NCBI RefSeq assembly: GCF_046000175.1
Contig: NZ_JBEOMB010000059.1
Coordinates: 1-64,000, forward strand
Length of the DNA stretch: 64,000 nt
From: Rhodoplanes sp046000175
GTDB lineage: Bacteria > Pseudomonadota > Alphaproteobacteria > Rhizobiales > Xanthobacteraceae
Direction of reading: 5' to 3'
Position 1 is the stretch's first letter, and each line of letters opens with the position of its first letter. Of this stretch, positions 50,870-59,130 are shown piece by piece. Below the pieces are notes generated by a model. It ran no database searches, had not been told where the DNA came from, and worked only from the letters and a program-made list of their open reading frames with translations. The position numbers and the translations under genes are program-made.

Positions 50870-52183
50870 ATGCCGATGACCCCGATGACCGCCTGGGGGC
50901 GCCTCGCCCGGCCGCTGCACGAGGTGACGCGCCCGCCCTTCCTGGACGTCGCGGCCGGCACCGTGACGACGCCAGGCGCGCCGCTGCTCGCCCGCGGGCT
51001 CGGCCGCTCCTATGGCGACGTGTGCCTCAACGCGAACGGCCGCCTCCTCGTCACCGACCGGCTCGACCGGCTGCAGTGGATCGACCTGCAGGCCGGGCGG
51101 GTGCGGGCCGAGGCCGGGCTGTCGCTCGACCGGCTGCTGCGCACCATCGTGCCGCGCGGCTGGTTCGTGCCGGTGACGCCCGGGACCAAGCTCGTCACGC
51201 TCGGCGGCGCCGTCGCCAACGACGTGCACGGCAAGAATCACGAGACGGCCGGCAGCTTCGGCGCCCATGTGGAGAAGCTCGGGCTGCTGCGCTCGACCGG
51301 CGAGCGCCTGACGCTGTCGCGCGACGAGAACGCGGAACTGTTCGCGGCGACCGTCGGCGGCCTCGGCCTGACCGGCTTCATCGAATGGGTGGAGATGCGG
51401 CTCGTGCCGATCGCGGCGGCGCGGCTGCACACGGAATCGCTGGCGATCCGCGACGTCGACGACTTCTTCCGCATCGCGCAGGACAGCCGTGACTGGCCGT
51501 TCACGGTCGCATGGGTCGACTGCCTCGCCAAGGGGCACGATCTCGGTCGCGGCCTCTTCATGCGCGGGCGCTGGGCGGAAACCGGCGGGCTCGAGGTTCA
51601 CAAATCCCCGCGGCTCGGCTTCGCGCCGGAGCTGCCCGGCTTTGTGCTGAACAGTGTCACGATGCGGGCCTTCAACGCGCTCTATCGCCGGCGGCCCTAT
51701 GCGGTCGGCGCCTGCACGCAACACTACGACCCGTTCTTCTATCCGCTCGATGCGCTGCCGAGCTGGAACCGGCTCTACGGCAAGCGCGGCTTCTATCAGC
51801 ACCAGTCCGTCGTTCCGATGCCGGCGGCGCGCGACACCGTCGTGCGGCTTCTGGAGGCGACCGCGGCGGAGGGGCAGGGCTCGTTCCTCGCCGTCCTCAA
51901 GCTCTTGGGCGAGACGCGCTCGGGAGGCGTCTTGTCGTTCCCGATGCCGGGGGCGACGCTGGCGCTCGACTTTCCCGACAAGGGCGAGCCCACCCGGCGC
52001 CTGCTCCTCCGGCTCGCCGAGATCGCGACCACGGCGGGCGGCCGCATCTATCCGGCCAAGGACGCCGTGATGATGCCGGAGATGTTCAAGGCCGGCTATC
52101 CCGACTGGCGCAAGGTCGCGGCGCTGCGCGATCCCGCCTTCGGCTCCGACTTCTGGCGCCGCGTGACCGGAGACGCCCGATGA
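50870..52183 (+). CDS. dprE1: FAD-linked oxidase, decaprenylphosphoryl-ribofuranose 2-oxidase (DprE1-like)
   Basis: FAD-dependent enzyme that would oxidise polyprenyl-phosphoryl ribose to its 2-keto form. The 437-residue product has the FAD-binding domain: RGLGRSYGDVCLN (the DprE1-type SYGD), PVTPGTKLVTLGGAVANDVHGKNH (with GG-N-HGKNH), and GGLGLTGFIEWV. C-terminal segments KRGFYQHQSVVP and YPAKDAVMMPEMFKAGYPDW match DprE1. It overlaps the following reductase by four bases (ATGA), the usual dprE1-dprE2 arrangement. Such pairs make arabinose donors in Actinobacteria and in some rhizobia for cell-surface or Nod-factor arabinose. Confidence 0.85.
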   Translation: MPMTPMTAWGRLARPLHEVTRPPFLDVAAGTVTTPGAPLLARGLGRSYGDVCLNANGRLLVTDRLDRLQWIDLQAGRVRAEAGLSLDRLLRTIVPRGWFVPVTPGTKLVTLGGAVANDVHGKNHETAGSFGAHVEKLGLLRSTGERLTLSRDENAELFAATVGGLGLTGFIEWVEMRLVPIAAARLHTESLAIRDVDDFFRIAQDSRDWPFTVAWVDCLAKGHDLGRGLFMRGRWAETGGLEVHKSPRLGFAPELPGFVLNSVTMRAFNALYRRRPYAVGACTQHYDPFFYPLDALPSWNRLYGKRGFYQHQSVVPMPAARDTVVRLLEATAAEGQGSFLAVLKLLGETRSGGVLSFPMPGATLALDFPDKGEPTRRLLLRLAEIATTAGGRIYPAKDAVMMPEMFKAGYPDWRKVAALRDPAFGSDFWRRVTGDAR

Positions 52184-52935
52184 GCACGCCCACCACGCCC
52201 TCCCGCATCCTCGTTCTCGGCGCCGGCTCGGCGATGGCGCAGGCCTATGCGCGCCGCCGCGCCGCGACCGGCGCCGCCTTCCTGCTGGTCGGCCAGAATG
52301 CCGCCCGCCTGTCGGCGATTGCCGACGATCTGCGCGCCGGCGGGGCGCGCGCCGCCGACATCGCGACGCTCGATCTCGCCGATCTCGCCGGCATCGAGGC
52401 TGAGGCCGCCGCGCTGCGCCGCCGCCTCGGCGAGCCCGACGAGGTGCTGATCGCCTACGGCGGGCTCGGCGACCAGGCGACGAGCGAGCGCGATCTCGGC
52501 GCCGCGCGAAACGCGCTCGAGGTCAACTTCGTCAGCGTCGCGCTGTGGATGCTGGCGCTCTTGAAGGACCGCCCGGCCGCCGCGCCGCTCGCCCTGATCA
52601 CCATCGGCTCGGTCGCCGGCGACCGCGGCCGCGCCTCGAACTTCGTCTACGGCGCGGCGAAGGGCGGGGTCGACCGCTTCCTCGAAGGTCTCGCCCAGAA
52701 ATACGCCGGCACGCCGGTGCGGATCGTCACGGTGAAGCCGGGCTTCGTCGATACGCCGATGACCGACGCGATCGCCAAGGGGCCGCTGTTCGCGAGCCCC
52801 GACGCGGTCGGCGCCGACATCGTGCGCGCCGTCGAGAAGCGCCGCCGCACCGTCTACACGCCGTGGTTCTGGGGACCGATCATGACGATCATCCGCCACC
52901 TGCCGTGGTTCGTCTTCAAGCGGTTGAAGATCTGA
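52180..52935 (+). CDS. dprE2: SDR reductase, DprE2-like
   Basis: NAD(P)H-dependent reductase partner of the DprE1-like oxidase, forming polyprenyl-phosphoryl arabinose from the keto intermediate. The 251-residue SDR has the cofactor loop LGAGSAMAQAYARR, the catalytic Ser in TIGSVAGDRGRASN, YGAAKGG with the catalytic Tyr and Lys, and a C-terminal FVDTPMT...PWFWGPIMTIIRHLP. The hydrophobic end (WFWGPIMTIIRHLPWFVF) is typical of DprE2 and may touch the membrane. The start overlaps dprE1 by four bases. The prenyltransferase and phosphatase partners (NoeC/DprF-like) are not in the window. Confidence 0.85.
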   Translation: MSTPTTPSRILVLGAGSAMAQAYARRRAATGAAFLLVGQNAARLSAIADDLRAGGARAADIATLDLADLAGIEAEAAALRRRLGEPDEVLIAYGGLGDQATSERDLGAARNALEVNFVSVALWMLALLKDRPAAAPLALITIGSVAGDRGRASNFVYGAAKGGVDRFLEGLAQKYAGTPVRIVTVKPGFVDTPMTDAIAKGPLFASPDAVGADIVRAVEKRRRTVYTPWFWGPIMTIIRHLPWFVFKRLKI

Positions 52936-53080
52936 TACCAATGGCCTCGGGCAGTGGCTCTCGACAGCATCGAAGCCAAGTCGGCGACGCCGACTTGGCT
53001 GGCCGTATCCTTCGAGGCCCGGCTACGCCGGGCACCTCAGGGTGATGGTGAAAGTCAGCGTCCTGGGCCGTTGGTATGAC
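52933..53080. repeat. Family G long inverted repeat
   Basis: TGATACCAATGGCC at 52933 is mirrored by GGCCGTTGGTATGAC at about 53066-53080. Inside is the perfect hairpin GCCAAGTCGGC-GAC-GCCGACTTGGC at 52975-52999 and GCCCGGCTACGCCGGGC at about 53015. It occupies the gap between the convergent dprE2 and ABC binding-protein genes. Confidence 0.8.
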
Positions 53081-53146
53081 GCTCGACGAGCGGCGCGATC
53101 GCGCCGCCACTCTGTCCGACAGGGCTCACCCGAAGTCCGGCAGCGC

Positions 53147-54208
53147 TCACCCGAACGGGTTCTTCGTCGCGAGCTGGGCGTTCGCCTCGATCGCCGGCGA
53201 CAGGTCGAACAGCTGCTCCTTGGTGACGCTGCCGGAGACGAGCTTCATCTGCTCGGTCCAGAACCTGCCTTGCGCCATGCAGGACTCGATATTGGGCTGG
53301 CCGTCGTCGTTGAACCAGGTCCAGCGCGGCGCCGCGGCCTCGATCAGCGGGGGCGGCACCTTGGTCGCCTCGGAGATGATCTTGATCACCTCCGGGTCCT
53401 TGGCGGCGGCCGCCTTGTTGTAGAGGCGGCCCGCATGGGTGTGCGCCATGGCGAAGCGCACCGCGGCCGACTTGTTCGCCTGCAGGTACTTCTGCGACAT
53501 CGCCCAGCAGGCGAGCTGGGTGTTCGGCTCGATGTCGTAGCCGGCGAAGACCAGCTTGCCGAAATTGTTCTTCTCGACCAGGAAGCCGAGCGGCACCGGC
53601 ACGTTGGCGGCGTCGGCTTGGCCGGCGCCGATCGCCTTGACGATATCGGGGTAGGCGAGCCCGCTCGACCAGTTCACGTCGGTGCGCGGATCGAGGCCGG
53701 CGCGCTGCACGCCCAGCCCGATCAGATACTGGTCGATGCCGCCCGGCGCCTGGATGGCGACCTTCTTCCCCTTCAGAAGCGCCATCTTGTTCGGCGCCGT
53801 CATGCCGGCCTTCACCATGTCGTTCGACGCCGCGATGGTCATCGAGCCGGAGCCCGGCTTCTCCGAGCCGCGGTCGAGGATCAGCTTGAACGGCGCGCCC
53901 TTCGACACGGTGTTGAACAGGCCGGCATTCAGCGTCGCGACGGTGGCGTCGAGCTCGCCGGCGATCAGCGCCGGCATCGCCAGCACGCCGTCGGCGAAGT
54001 AGCGGATCTCGACGTCGAGGCCGACCTTGTCGAAGAAGCCCTTCGCCTGGGCGACGAAGATCGGCCCGGACGAGATCAGCGGCACCACGCCGATGCGGAT
54101 CTTCGCCCGCTCCTGGGATCGGGCGACATGCGGCATCGCGATCGTCGCAGCGGCGGCGGCCGCGGCGGTCGTGGACAGAAAGCGTCGGCGGTCGAGGGAG
54201 CGGGTCAT
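53147..54208 (-). CDS. ABC transporter substrate-binding protein, NitT/TauT (NMT1/SsuA-like) family
   Basis: A 353-residue periplasmic protein with a twin-arginine signal (SLDRRRFLSTTAAAAA, then AMPHVARS). The mature region starts KIRIGVVPLISSGPIFVAQAKGFFDKVGLDVE, with DATVATLNAGLF and GKKVAIQAPGGIDQYL typical of SsuA/NMT1-like binding proteins for sulfonates, nitrate-like anions or pyrimidine precursors. Its ATPase and permease are on the other side of marR, transcribed divergently (55146-56863). The ligand is not identifiable. The Tat signal suggests folding before export. Confidence 0.88.
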   Translation of the reverse strand: MTRSLDRRRFLSTTAAAAAAATIAMPHVARSQERAKIRIGVVPLISSGPIFVAQAKGFFDKVGLDVEIRYFADGVLAMPALIAGELDATVATLNAGLFNTVSKGAPFKLILDRGSEKPGSGSMTIAASNDMVKAGMTAPNKMALLKGKKVAIQAPGGIDQYLIGLGVQRAGLDPRTDVNWSSGLAYPDIVKAIGAGQADAANVPVPLGFLVEKNNFGKLVFAGYDIEPNTQLACWAMSQKYLQANKSAAVRFAMAHTHAGRLYNKAAAAKDPEVIKIISEATKVPPPLIEAAAPRWTWFNDDGQPNIESCMAQGRFWTEQMKLVSGSVTKEQLFDLSPAIEANAQLATKNPFG

Positions 54209-54440
54209 GGGCGCCTCCGGGGGTGGGACAACGGCATCGACGTGATGCGGGGCGGGAAATGCAAGAGCGATGCCGCGGGTGAATAACGGCAGCGTGCGCG
54301 GCGGCCGTCTCTGCAGTCTTTGTATGAAGTGTGCACCACGGCCGGCGCGACCCGCAAGGCCGTCGCGGTCGGACGCGGTCGTGGCGTTTCGCCCACCGAC
54401 ACAGGGTGGCGTTCCGGCGGCATCGACTCGACCGGCGCGC

Positions 54441-54941
54441 TCATTCCCCGCGCCCGTTCGGCATCTCGTCCTCGAAGGTCGCCAGCAGCTTGCGCAGGAG
54501 GTGCGCGAGCGTCGCCTGCTCGGCCGCGGTGAGCCGGTCGGCGATGTCGCGCGAGTGCGCCGCGTGCGCGTTCATCGCCTTGTCGGCGAGCACGGCGCCG
54601 CGCCGCGTCAAGGCGACGCGCGTCGCGCGGCGATCGTCGGGATCGGGACGCCGCACCGCGAGCCCCGCCTTCTCGACACGGTCGATGCGGTTGGTCATCG
54701 CGCCGGAGGACAGGAGACAGGCGTCGTAGAGCGCCGTCGGCCGCACGCCGTCGGACGCGCCGGAGCGCCGGATCGTCACGAGAAGATCGAACACGTCCCA
54801 AGTCAGGCCGAACGGCTTCAGCCAGCCGTCCACCGCCTCGCGGAGATGCGCAGAGAGCCGAAGGATGCGACCGAGCGTCGCGAGATAGTGCACGTCGATG
54901 TCGGGATGCGAGGCGTTCCACTCGGCGATGAAGCGGTCCAT
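54441..54941 (-). CDS. MarR-family transcriptional regulator
   Basis: A winged-helix repressor of 166 residues. HYLATLGRILRLSAHLREAVDGWLKPFGLTWDVFDLLVTI is the dimerisation and first helix region, CLLSSGAMTNRIDRVEKAGLAVR is the recognition helix, and RPDPDDRRATRVALTRRG is the wing, all characteristic of MarR. The upstream frame continues to a TTG at 55046, but the palindrome with a -10-like GATAAT there makes that too far upstream, so ATG 54941 is preferred. It is divergent from the ATPase-permease-ridA genes and in line with the binding protein, so it probably controls both arms. Confidence 0.85.
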   Translation of the reverse strand: MDRFIAEWNASHPDIDVHYLATLGRILRLSAHLREAVDGWLKPFGLTWDVFDLLVTIRRSGASDGVRPTALYDACLLSSGAMTNRIDRVEKAGLAVRRPDPDDRRATRVALTRRGAVLADKAMNAHAAHSRDIADRLTAAEQATLAHLLRKLLATFEDEMPNGRGE

Positions 54942-55045
54942 CGCGTCCGCAGCAGTCGCCGCATCGCCGAATCTCGCTGCACCGCGGGACGATCCCGCGG
55001 CGCGGGACGACACTGCATCGGATCGCGGCACCGGCTGCCTCCGCA

Positions 55046-55067
55046 ATTATCTTGACATGAAGATAAT
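55046..55067. promoter_or_regulatory. Palindromic MarR operator between divergent transcripts
   Basis: ATTATCTT-GACATG-AAGATAAT is a perfect 8-bp inverted repeat. Each arm contains GATAAT (55062-55067 on the plus strand, 55051-55046 on the minus strand), a good -10 hexamer for each divergent promoter. A repressor bound here would shut both directions. The ATPase start lies at 55146 and marR at 54941. Confidence 0.65.
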
Positions 55068-55145
55068 CACGTCCGAGGCTTCGGTGCAACAGACCAGCCG
55101 GCCCGCGGGTCCGGCCCGAGCCTCGTGCCCCCGGAGGTGAACATC

Positions 55146-56036
55146 ATGTCGTCAGCGCCGGCTGCCGCTCCGCCCGTTGCGACATCCGCACCGCATGCAT
55201 CGGCGCCGCGAGCGTCGGCGACGACGATTGCCATAGAAAACATCGGCCTCACCTTCCCGTCGAAGAGCGGCGAGCCGGTGGTCGCGCTGTCCGACGTGAG
55301 CTGCCGCTTCGCGCCCGGCAAGGTGACGGCGATCATCGGGCCGAGCGGCTGCGGTAAGAGCACGCTGCTGCAGATCGTCCGCGGCTTCCTGACGCCGACC
55401 CGCGGCAAGCTGCGCTTCGTGAGACTGGGCAGCGAGACCGACGAACAGGCGATCCGAGACGTCGCGCCACCCCACATGGCCACCGTCTGGCAGGCCTTCA
55501 ATCTGTTCCCGTGGCGCACCATCGTCGACAACGTGGCGTTCGGGCTGGAGGTCGCCGGCGTGTCCAAGGCCGAGCGCCTCGCCCGCGCCAGGAAGGCGCT
55601 CGCCGCCGTGGATCTCACGGGCTTCGAGCAGAAATATCCGCGCCAGCTCTCCGGCGGCATGCGCCAGCGCGTCGGCATCGCCCGCGCGCTGGTGATGGAG
55701 CCAGAGCTCCTGCTGCTCGACGAGCCGTTCGGCGCGCTCGACGCGCAGACGCGCCTCGTCCTGCAGGAGCAGCTCGCGACCCTGGTCGAGCGCAGCGGCA
55801 CCACGGCGATCCTGGTCACCCACTCGATCGAGGAGGCGATCCTGCTCGCCGACTCCATCCTGGTGATGACGGCGCGGCCGGGCCGCATCGCCGCCGAGAT
55901 CCAGAACGACCTGCCGCATCCGCGCAGCATGGCGACGACGCACGACCCGCGCTTCTCGGCGCTGTTCGACCAGATTTACGGCCTGCTGCGCCAGGAGGTG
56001 ATCCGCGCCATGGCGACCGAGGGAGGCGACGCGTGA
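55146..56036 (+). CDS. ABC transporter ATP-binding protein, NitT/TauT family
   Basis: A 296-residue ATPase. Walker A GPSGCGKST, Q-loop ATVWQAFNLFPW, signature LSGGMRQRVGIARAL, Walker B LLLLDEPFGALD and the switch His in VTHSIEEA are all intact. The order GMRQRVGIARAL and FGALDAQTR is typical of SsuB/TauB-like proteins. A 35-residue Ala/Pro/Ser-rich N-terminus precedes the core. ATG at 55146 with GGAGGTGA upstream. Overlaps the permease gene by four bases (GTGA). First gene of the operon behind the MarR operator. Confidence 0.92.
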   Translation: MSSAPAAAPPVATSAPHASAPRASATTIAIENIGLTFPSKSGEPVVALSDVSCRFAPGKVTAIIGPSGCGKSTLLQIVRGFLTPTRGKLRFVRLGSETDEQAIRDVAPPHMATVWQAFNLFPWRTIVDNVAFGLEVAGVSKAERLARARKALAAVDLTGFEQKYPRQLSGGMRQRVGIARALVMEPELLLLDEPFGALDAQTRLVLQEQLATLVERSGTTAILVTHSIEEAILLADSILVMTARPGRIAAEIQNDLPHPRSMATTHDPRFSALFDQIYGLLRQEVIRAMATEGGDA

Positions 56037-56863
56037 GCCCCGACACCACGGCCGGGCCGCTGGCGAGCCCGGACACCGCGCCGGCGGCGCCGCCGCGCGG
56101 CCTGCTCGCGCGCCTCGGCGAGCCCAAGGCGCTGAGCTGGATCGCGGTCGCGGTCGTGATTCTCGCCTGGGAGCTGACCGTGATCGTGCTCCAGCTCAAC
56201 CCGATCTACCTGCCGCGACCGAGCCGCATCGTCGTCGCGCTGTTCGACATGTTCCGCAACGGCGGCCTGACGACCGACCTGATCGCGACGCTCACGCGCA
56301 TCTTCGGCGGCTTCTTCATCGCGCTCGTCCTCGGCGTCGCGCTCGGCGTCTGGATGGCCGTGTCGGTGCGGGTGCGGGCGATCGCCGACAACTTCATCGC
56401 CGCGCTCTATCCGCTGCCCAAGGTGACGCTGATTCCGCTGCTGATCATCTGGCTCGGCACCGGCGGCCCCTTCATGCTGACGATCAGCATGCTGGGCGCG
56501 TTCTTCCCCGTCGTCATCAACACGGTGCTGGGCATCAGCCAGTGCGACCAGGGCCTGGTGCTCGCCGCCCGCGATCTCGGCGCGTCGCGCCGCCAGATCA
56601 TCCGCATGGTGCTGCTGCCGAGCGCCATCCCGTCGATCTTCGCCGGCATCCGGCTCGGGCTCGGCGTGTCGATCATCCTGGTCGTCGCCGCCGAGATGGT
56701 GGTCGGCAAGGTCGGGCTCGGCGCGCGGCTCTATCTCGCCGGCCAGGTGCTGGAGACCGAGCAGGTGTTCGCCGTGCTGATCGTGCTCGCCACCCTCGGC
56801 ATCGTCGTCACCAAGATCCAGGACGCCATCGACGTCCGCCTCGGCCACTGGCGCGTCAACTGA
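56033..56863 (+). CDS. ABC transporter permease, NitT/TauT family
   Basis: A 276-residue inner-membrane protein with about six helices. The EAA-type cytoplasmic loop is DQGLVLAARDLGASRRQIIRMVLLPSAIPSI, which contacts the ATPase. The segment NPIYLPRPSRIVVALFDMF and the helix group around IYPLPKVTLIPLLIIWLG match SsuC/TauC permeases. Starts at a GTG that overlaps the ATPase stop; GGGAGG precedes it. A Thr/Ala/Pro-rich N-terminus of about 30 residues precedes the first helix. Confidence 0.92.
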   Translation: MSPDTTAGPLASPDTAPAAPPRGLLARLGEPKALSWIAVAVVILAWELTVIVLQLNPIYLPRPSRIVVALFDMFRNGGLTTDLIATLTRIFGGFFIALVLGVALGVWMAVSVRVRAIADNFIAALYPLPKVTLIPLLIIWLGTGGPFMLTISMLGAFFPVVINTVLGISQCDQGLVLAARDLGASRRQIIRMVLLPSAIPSIFAGIRLGLGVSIILVVAAEMVVGKVGLGARLYLAGQVLETEQVFAVLIVLATLGIVVTKIQDAIDVRLGHWRVN

Positions 56864-56914
56864 TCCCTCTCACGTCCTTCGCACCTCACCAATATCAACG
56901 CACCGGAGACGTCC

Positions 56915-57346
56915 ATGACCTTCGAGCTGAAGTCGATCCATCCCGATCCGTCGCAGGCCCACAAGATGCCCTATGCGCCGGCTGTCCACATCGTCGGCGC
57001 CTGCGACCTGATGTTCATCTCGGGGGCGACCGCCTCGGCGCTCTATCACGACCATCCGCATCGCGACGAGGAGCACGTGCATCCGCACGCGATCGAGGAT
57101 CAGACGAAGAACGCCATGGAGGCGATCAAGTCGATCCTCGACGAGGTCGGCGCGAGCTGGAAGGACGTCGTCAAGGTGACGAAGTACCTGACCGACATCC
57201 GCGACGGCGACGGCATGCACCGCGCCATGCGCCCCTATTTCGGCGACTGGCGTCCCGCCAGCACGATGGTGTGCATCAACCAGCTCTCCTCGCCCGGCGC
57301 CCGGGTCGAGCTCGACATGATCGTCGCGCTGCCGAAGAAGGGGTGA
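56915..57346 (+). CDS. RidA/YjgF-family protein
   Basis: A 143-residue trimer-forming protein of the RidA (reactive imine deaminase) superfamily. Visible features are AVHIVGACDLMFISGATAS near the N-terminus, the helix QTKNAMEAIKSILDEVGASWKDVVKVTKYLTDI and the end FGDWRPASTMVCINQLSSPGARVELDMIVAL. The usual active-site Arg, in the R-x-x-x form near residue 105, appears in WRPASTMV. It is the third gene after the ABC ATPase and permease; RidA-like enzymes often accompany catabolic or transport operons, so it may process the imported compound (inference). Confidence 0.85.
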   Translation: MTFELKSIHPDPSQAHKMPYAPAVHIVGACDLMFISGATASALYHDHPHRDEEHVHPHAIEDQTKNAMEAIKSILDEVGASWKDVVKVTKYLTDIRDGDGMHRAMRPYFGDWRPASTMVCINQLSSPGARVELDMIVALPKKG

Positions 57347-57363
57347 CGGTCATCCTGTCACGC

Positions 57364-57394
57364 ATGATGGCCGGGCTCGTCCCGGCCATCATCG
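57364..57394. repeat. Partial family D hairpin
   Basis: GATGATGGCCGGG-CTCGT-CCCGGCCATCATC, matching the left part of the family D repeat at 62521. It lies right at the end of the toxin pseudogene and after ridA, where it may end transcription from both sides. Confidence 0.65.
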
Positions 57395-57759
57395 TCAATG
57401 TGATCGAGTCTGCAGGGCACGCATTCGGATGCGGCCGCGCTCGACAATGCTGAAATGCCCAGCCCAGTCGGCTCGTTCGGCGATACGCGCGGCGATCGCC
57501 GCCCTGGCATCGTTCGGCGGGGGCATCGGGAGGCGAAGCAGGATCACGCCGGAGGTCGCCGGCAGGCCGCGGCGCCAGGCCAGCTCACCGAAATCCTTGT
57601 CGAGGTCAACAATACGCGCTCGTCGGCGACGGCGCGGGCCAGAACCGCATCATCCGGAGCGCCCGGCGCGTCTTCGCGCACCCAGGCGACATCGTGCCCG
57701 GCCGCCCGCAAGGCGGTGACGACCGCGGCTGGAATGTTCTCGTTCGCCAGGAAGCGCAT
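57395..57759 (-). pseudogene. Frameshifted DUF5615 (PIN-like) toxin
   Basis: The first half, starting MRFLANENIPAAVVTALRAAGHDVAWV (57759), reads as a DUF5615 toxin up to DERVLLT. Then the frame is wrong. A shift of one base near 57601-57602 restores the expected continuation: DKDFGELAWRRGLPATSG...LLRLPMP, ending with the stop at 57395-57397. Together the two parts make about 121 residues, the normal family length. A one-base deletion (or a sequencing error) is the simplest explanation. Its ATG overlaps the antitoxin stop by one base (TGATG). Confidence 0.8.
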
Positions 57760-57989
57760 CAGGCGATGCTCGGATAGACCTTCTCCGAGGTCAGGAGGCC
57801 GTGCGCATAGGCGAGGCACGCCGTGACGTCTTCATGGGTGAGGCCTGGATAGGTCTGCAGAATGTCGGCCTCGCTCCAGCCGTCTGCCATGAGCCCGATG
57901 ACGAAGTCGACCGAAATCCGCGTGCCGCGGATCACCGGTTTTCCGGTCAGGACCGCGGGATCGAGCACGATACGGGACAGGTCGGCCAC
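57759..57989 (-). CDS. DUF433 antitoxin
   Basis: A 76-residue protein starting MADLSRIVLDPAVLTGKPVIRGTRISVDFVIGLMADG. The core GKPVIRGTRI(S)V, followed by GLTHEDVTACLAYA, is the DUF433 hallmark, a helix-turn-helix antitoxin that pairs with DUF5615 toxins (VapB45-like). It is complete, while its partner is frameshifted. The stop overlaps the toxin start by one base, as usual for such pairs. Confidence 0.88.
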   Translation of the reverse strand: MADLSRIVLDPAVLTGKPVIRGTRISVDFVIGLMADGWSEADILQTYPGLTHEDVTACLAYAHGLLTSEKVYPSIA

Positions 57990-58056
57990 GGGATCATCCT
58001 CCGATGGCCTAGTCTAACGTGAATCTCTCGACCTGACACCGGGGCCGTGCGGCGCC

Positions 58057-58986
58057 CTACCCGGCCAGCGCGATGCGCTGGTGACCGGGCTTGCCGTGCA
58101 GGAAGCCGTTGGAGAAGACGGCGTTCGGCATCAGGGCGGCGACCCGCGCCTCGCCCTCGGCCGCCGCGATGGTGCCGTCGAGCACGTCGCGGAAGACTTG
58201 CGCGAGCGCGACCATGTCGCAGGTGTGCGGCGACAGGCGGAACGACCCGACGCCGCATTTGGCGAGCACGTCGACGTCGGCGATCAGGTTGACGACGGTG
58301 TCGCTCATCGTCTGCACGCCGTTGACGGCGAGGAAGCGGCGGCCCTCCAGCGTGTCGACCTCGAGCCCGTCCGGATCCTTGTTGCAGACGAACTGGCAGG
58401 AATCCTTGGCGAGCGAATGGATGCGCGCATGGTAGCAGCGCGCCGAGATGGCGAGGGGCGCGCGGCCGAACGCCCAGGCCTCGAGCGTCGCGGTCGTCGC
58501 CTTCACGGCGAGCGCCGCCATCGCGGTCATCGGCAGCTCGGGCGGCAGGCAGATGTGCACGGCGCCCTGCTTCTCCATGAAGGCGACCGTGCCCTCGTTG
58601 TAGACGTTGATCAGCGGGCCGATCACGTGCGGCCGGCCGCCGAGCGGGCCCAGCGCCGAGACGTCGCTCGCCTCCACCAGCACGCCGGGGATCGCCAGCA
58701 GGTCGTCGATCATCTTGCGCTCGCGCGGCAGCGTCGGCAGCGCCAGCGAGGAGAGGATCACGGTCTTGCCGCCGCGCTGCAGGCGCTCGATCACGGCCGG
58801 CATGTCGTCCTGGTAGAACGGCAGGCGCTTCGAGCACACCACCTCGCCGACGCAGACGCGCTCCACCGGCGCCTCGTCGGCGACCCGGAAGTGATAGTCA
58901 CGCCACTGCTCGGGCGACCAGTTGAACAGCACCGCCCCGAGCGTGAGGGTGCTGCGTGCAGCGGTTTCGGACGTCACCATCATCAT
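58057..58986 (-). CDS. ubiV: Oxygen-independent ubiquinone hydroxylation protein UbiV
   Basis: An iron-sulfur protein of the U32 peptidase family (309 residues) that with UbiU inserts hydroxyl groups into the quinone ring without O2. It has the UbiV signatures: LGAVLFNWSPEQWRDYYF-like start, RVCVGEVVCSKRLPF (Cys of the cluster region), SARCYHARIH and SCQFVCNKDPDG, with four Cys for the 4Fe-4S cluster. Three Met codons in a row (58986-58978) make the start uncertain by one or two residues. It lies last in ubiT-ubiU-ubiV, separated from ubiU by repeat B2. Confidence 0.9.
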   Translation of the reverse strand: MMMVTSETAARSTLTLGAVLFNWSPEQWRDYHFRVADEAPVERVCVGEVVCSKRLPFYQDDMPAVIERLQRGGKTVILSSLALPTLPRERKMIDDLLAIPGVLVEASDVSALGPLGGRPHVIGPLINVYNEGTVAFMEKQGAVHICLPPELPMTAMAALAVKATTATLEAWAFGRAPLAISARCYHARIHSLAKDSCQFVCNKDPDGLEVDTLEGRRFLAVNGVQTMSDTVVNLIADVDVLAKCGVGSFRLSPHTCDMVALAQVFRDVLDGTIAAAEGEARVAALMPNAVFSNGFLHGKPGHQRIALAG

Positions 58987-59007
58987 CAGTCCCGGTTTCC
59001 CGACGGC

Positions 59008-59110
59008 GTCATTCCGGGGCGACGCGCAGCGTCGAACCCGGAATCCAGCCGAGAGCTCGGAGTCTGCCGCTGGATTCCGGGTTCGCGCCTTCGGCGCGCC
59101 CTGGAATGAC
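59008..59110. repeat. Family B long inverted repeat, copy B2, inside the ubiUV joint
   Basis: GTCATTCCGGGGC at 59008 is mirrored by CCTGGAATGAC ending at 59110. Inside, AACCCGGAATCCAG pairs with CTGGATTCCGGGTT, with small GC-rich hairpins in each half. It fills nearly all of the 144-bp gap between ubiU and ubiV. Confidence 0.88.
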
Positions 59111-59130
59111 CAGCGACGGCTCCGCTGTTC

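Noticed and set aside
54942..55046. TTG start for MarR at 55046
   Set aside because: It lies within the palindrome and at the -10-like sequence, upstream of any likely transcript start.
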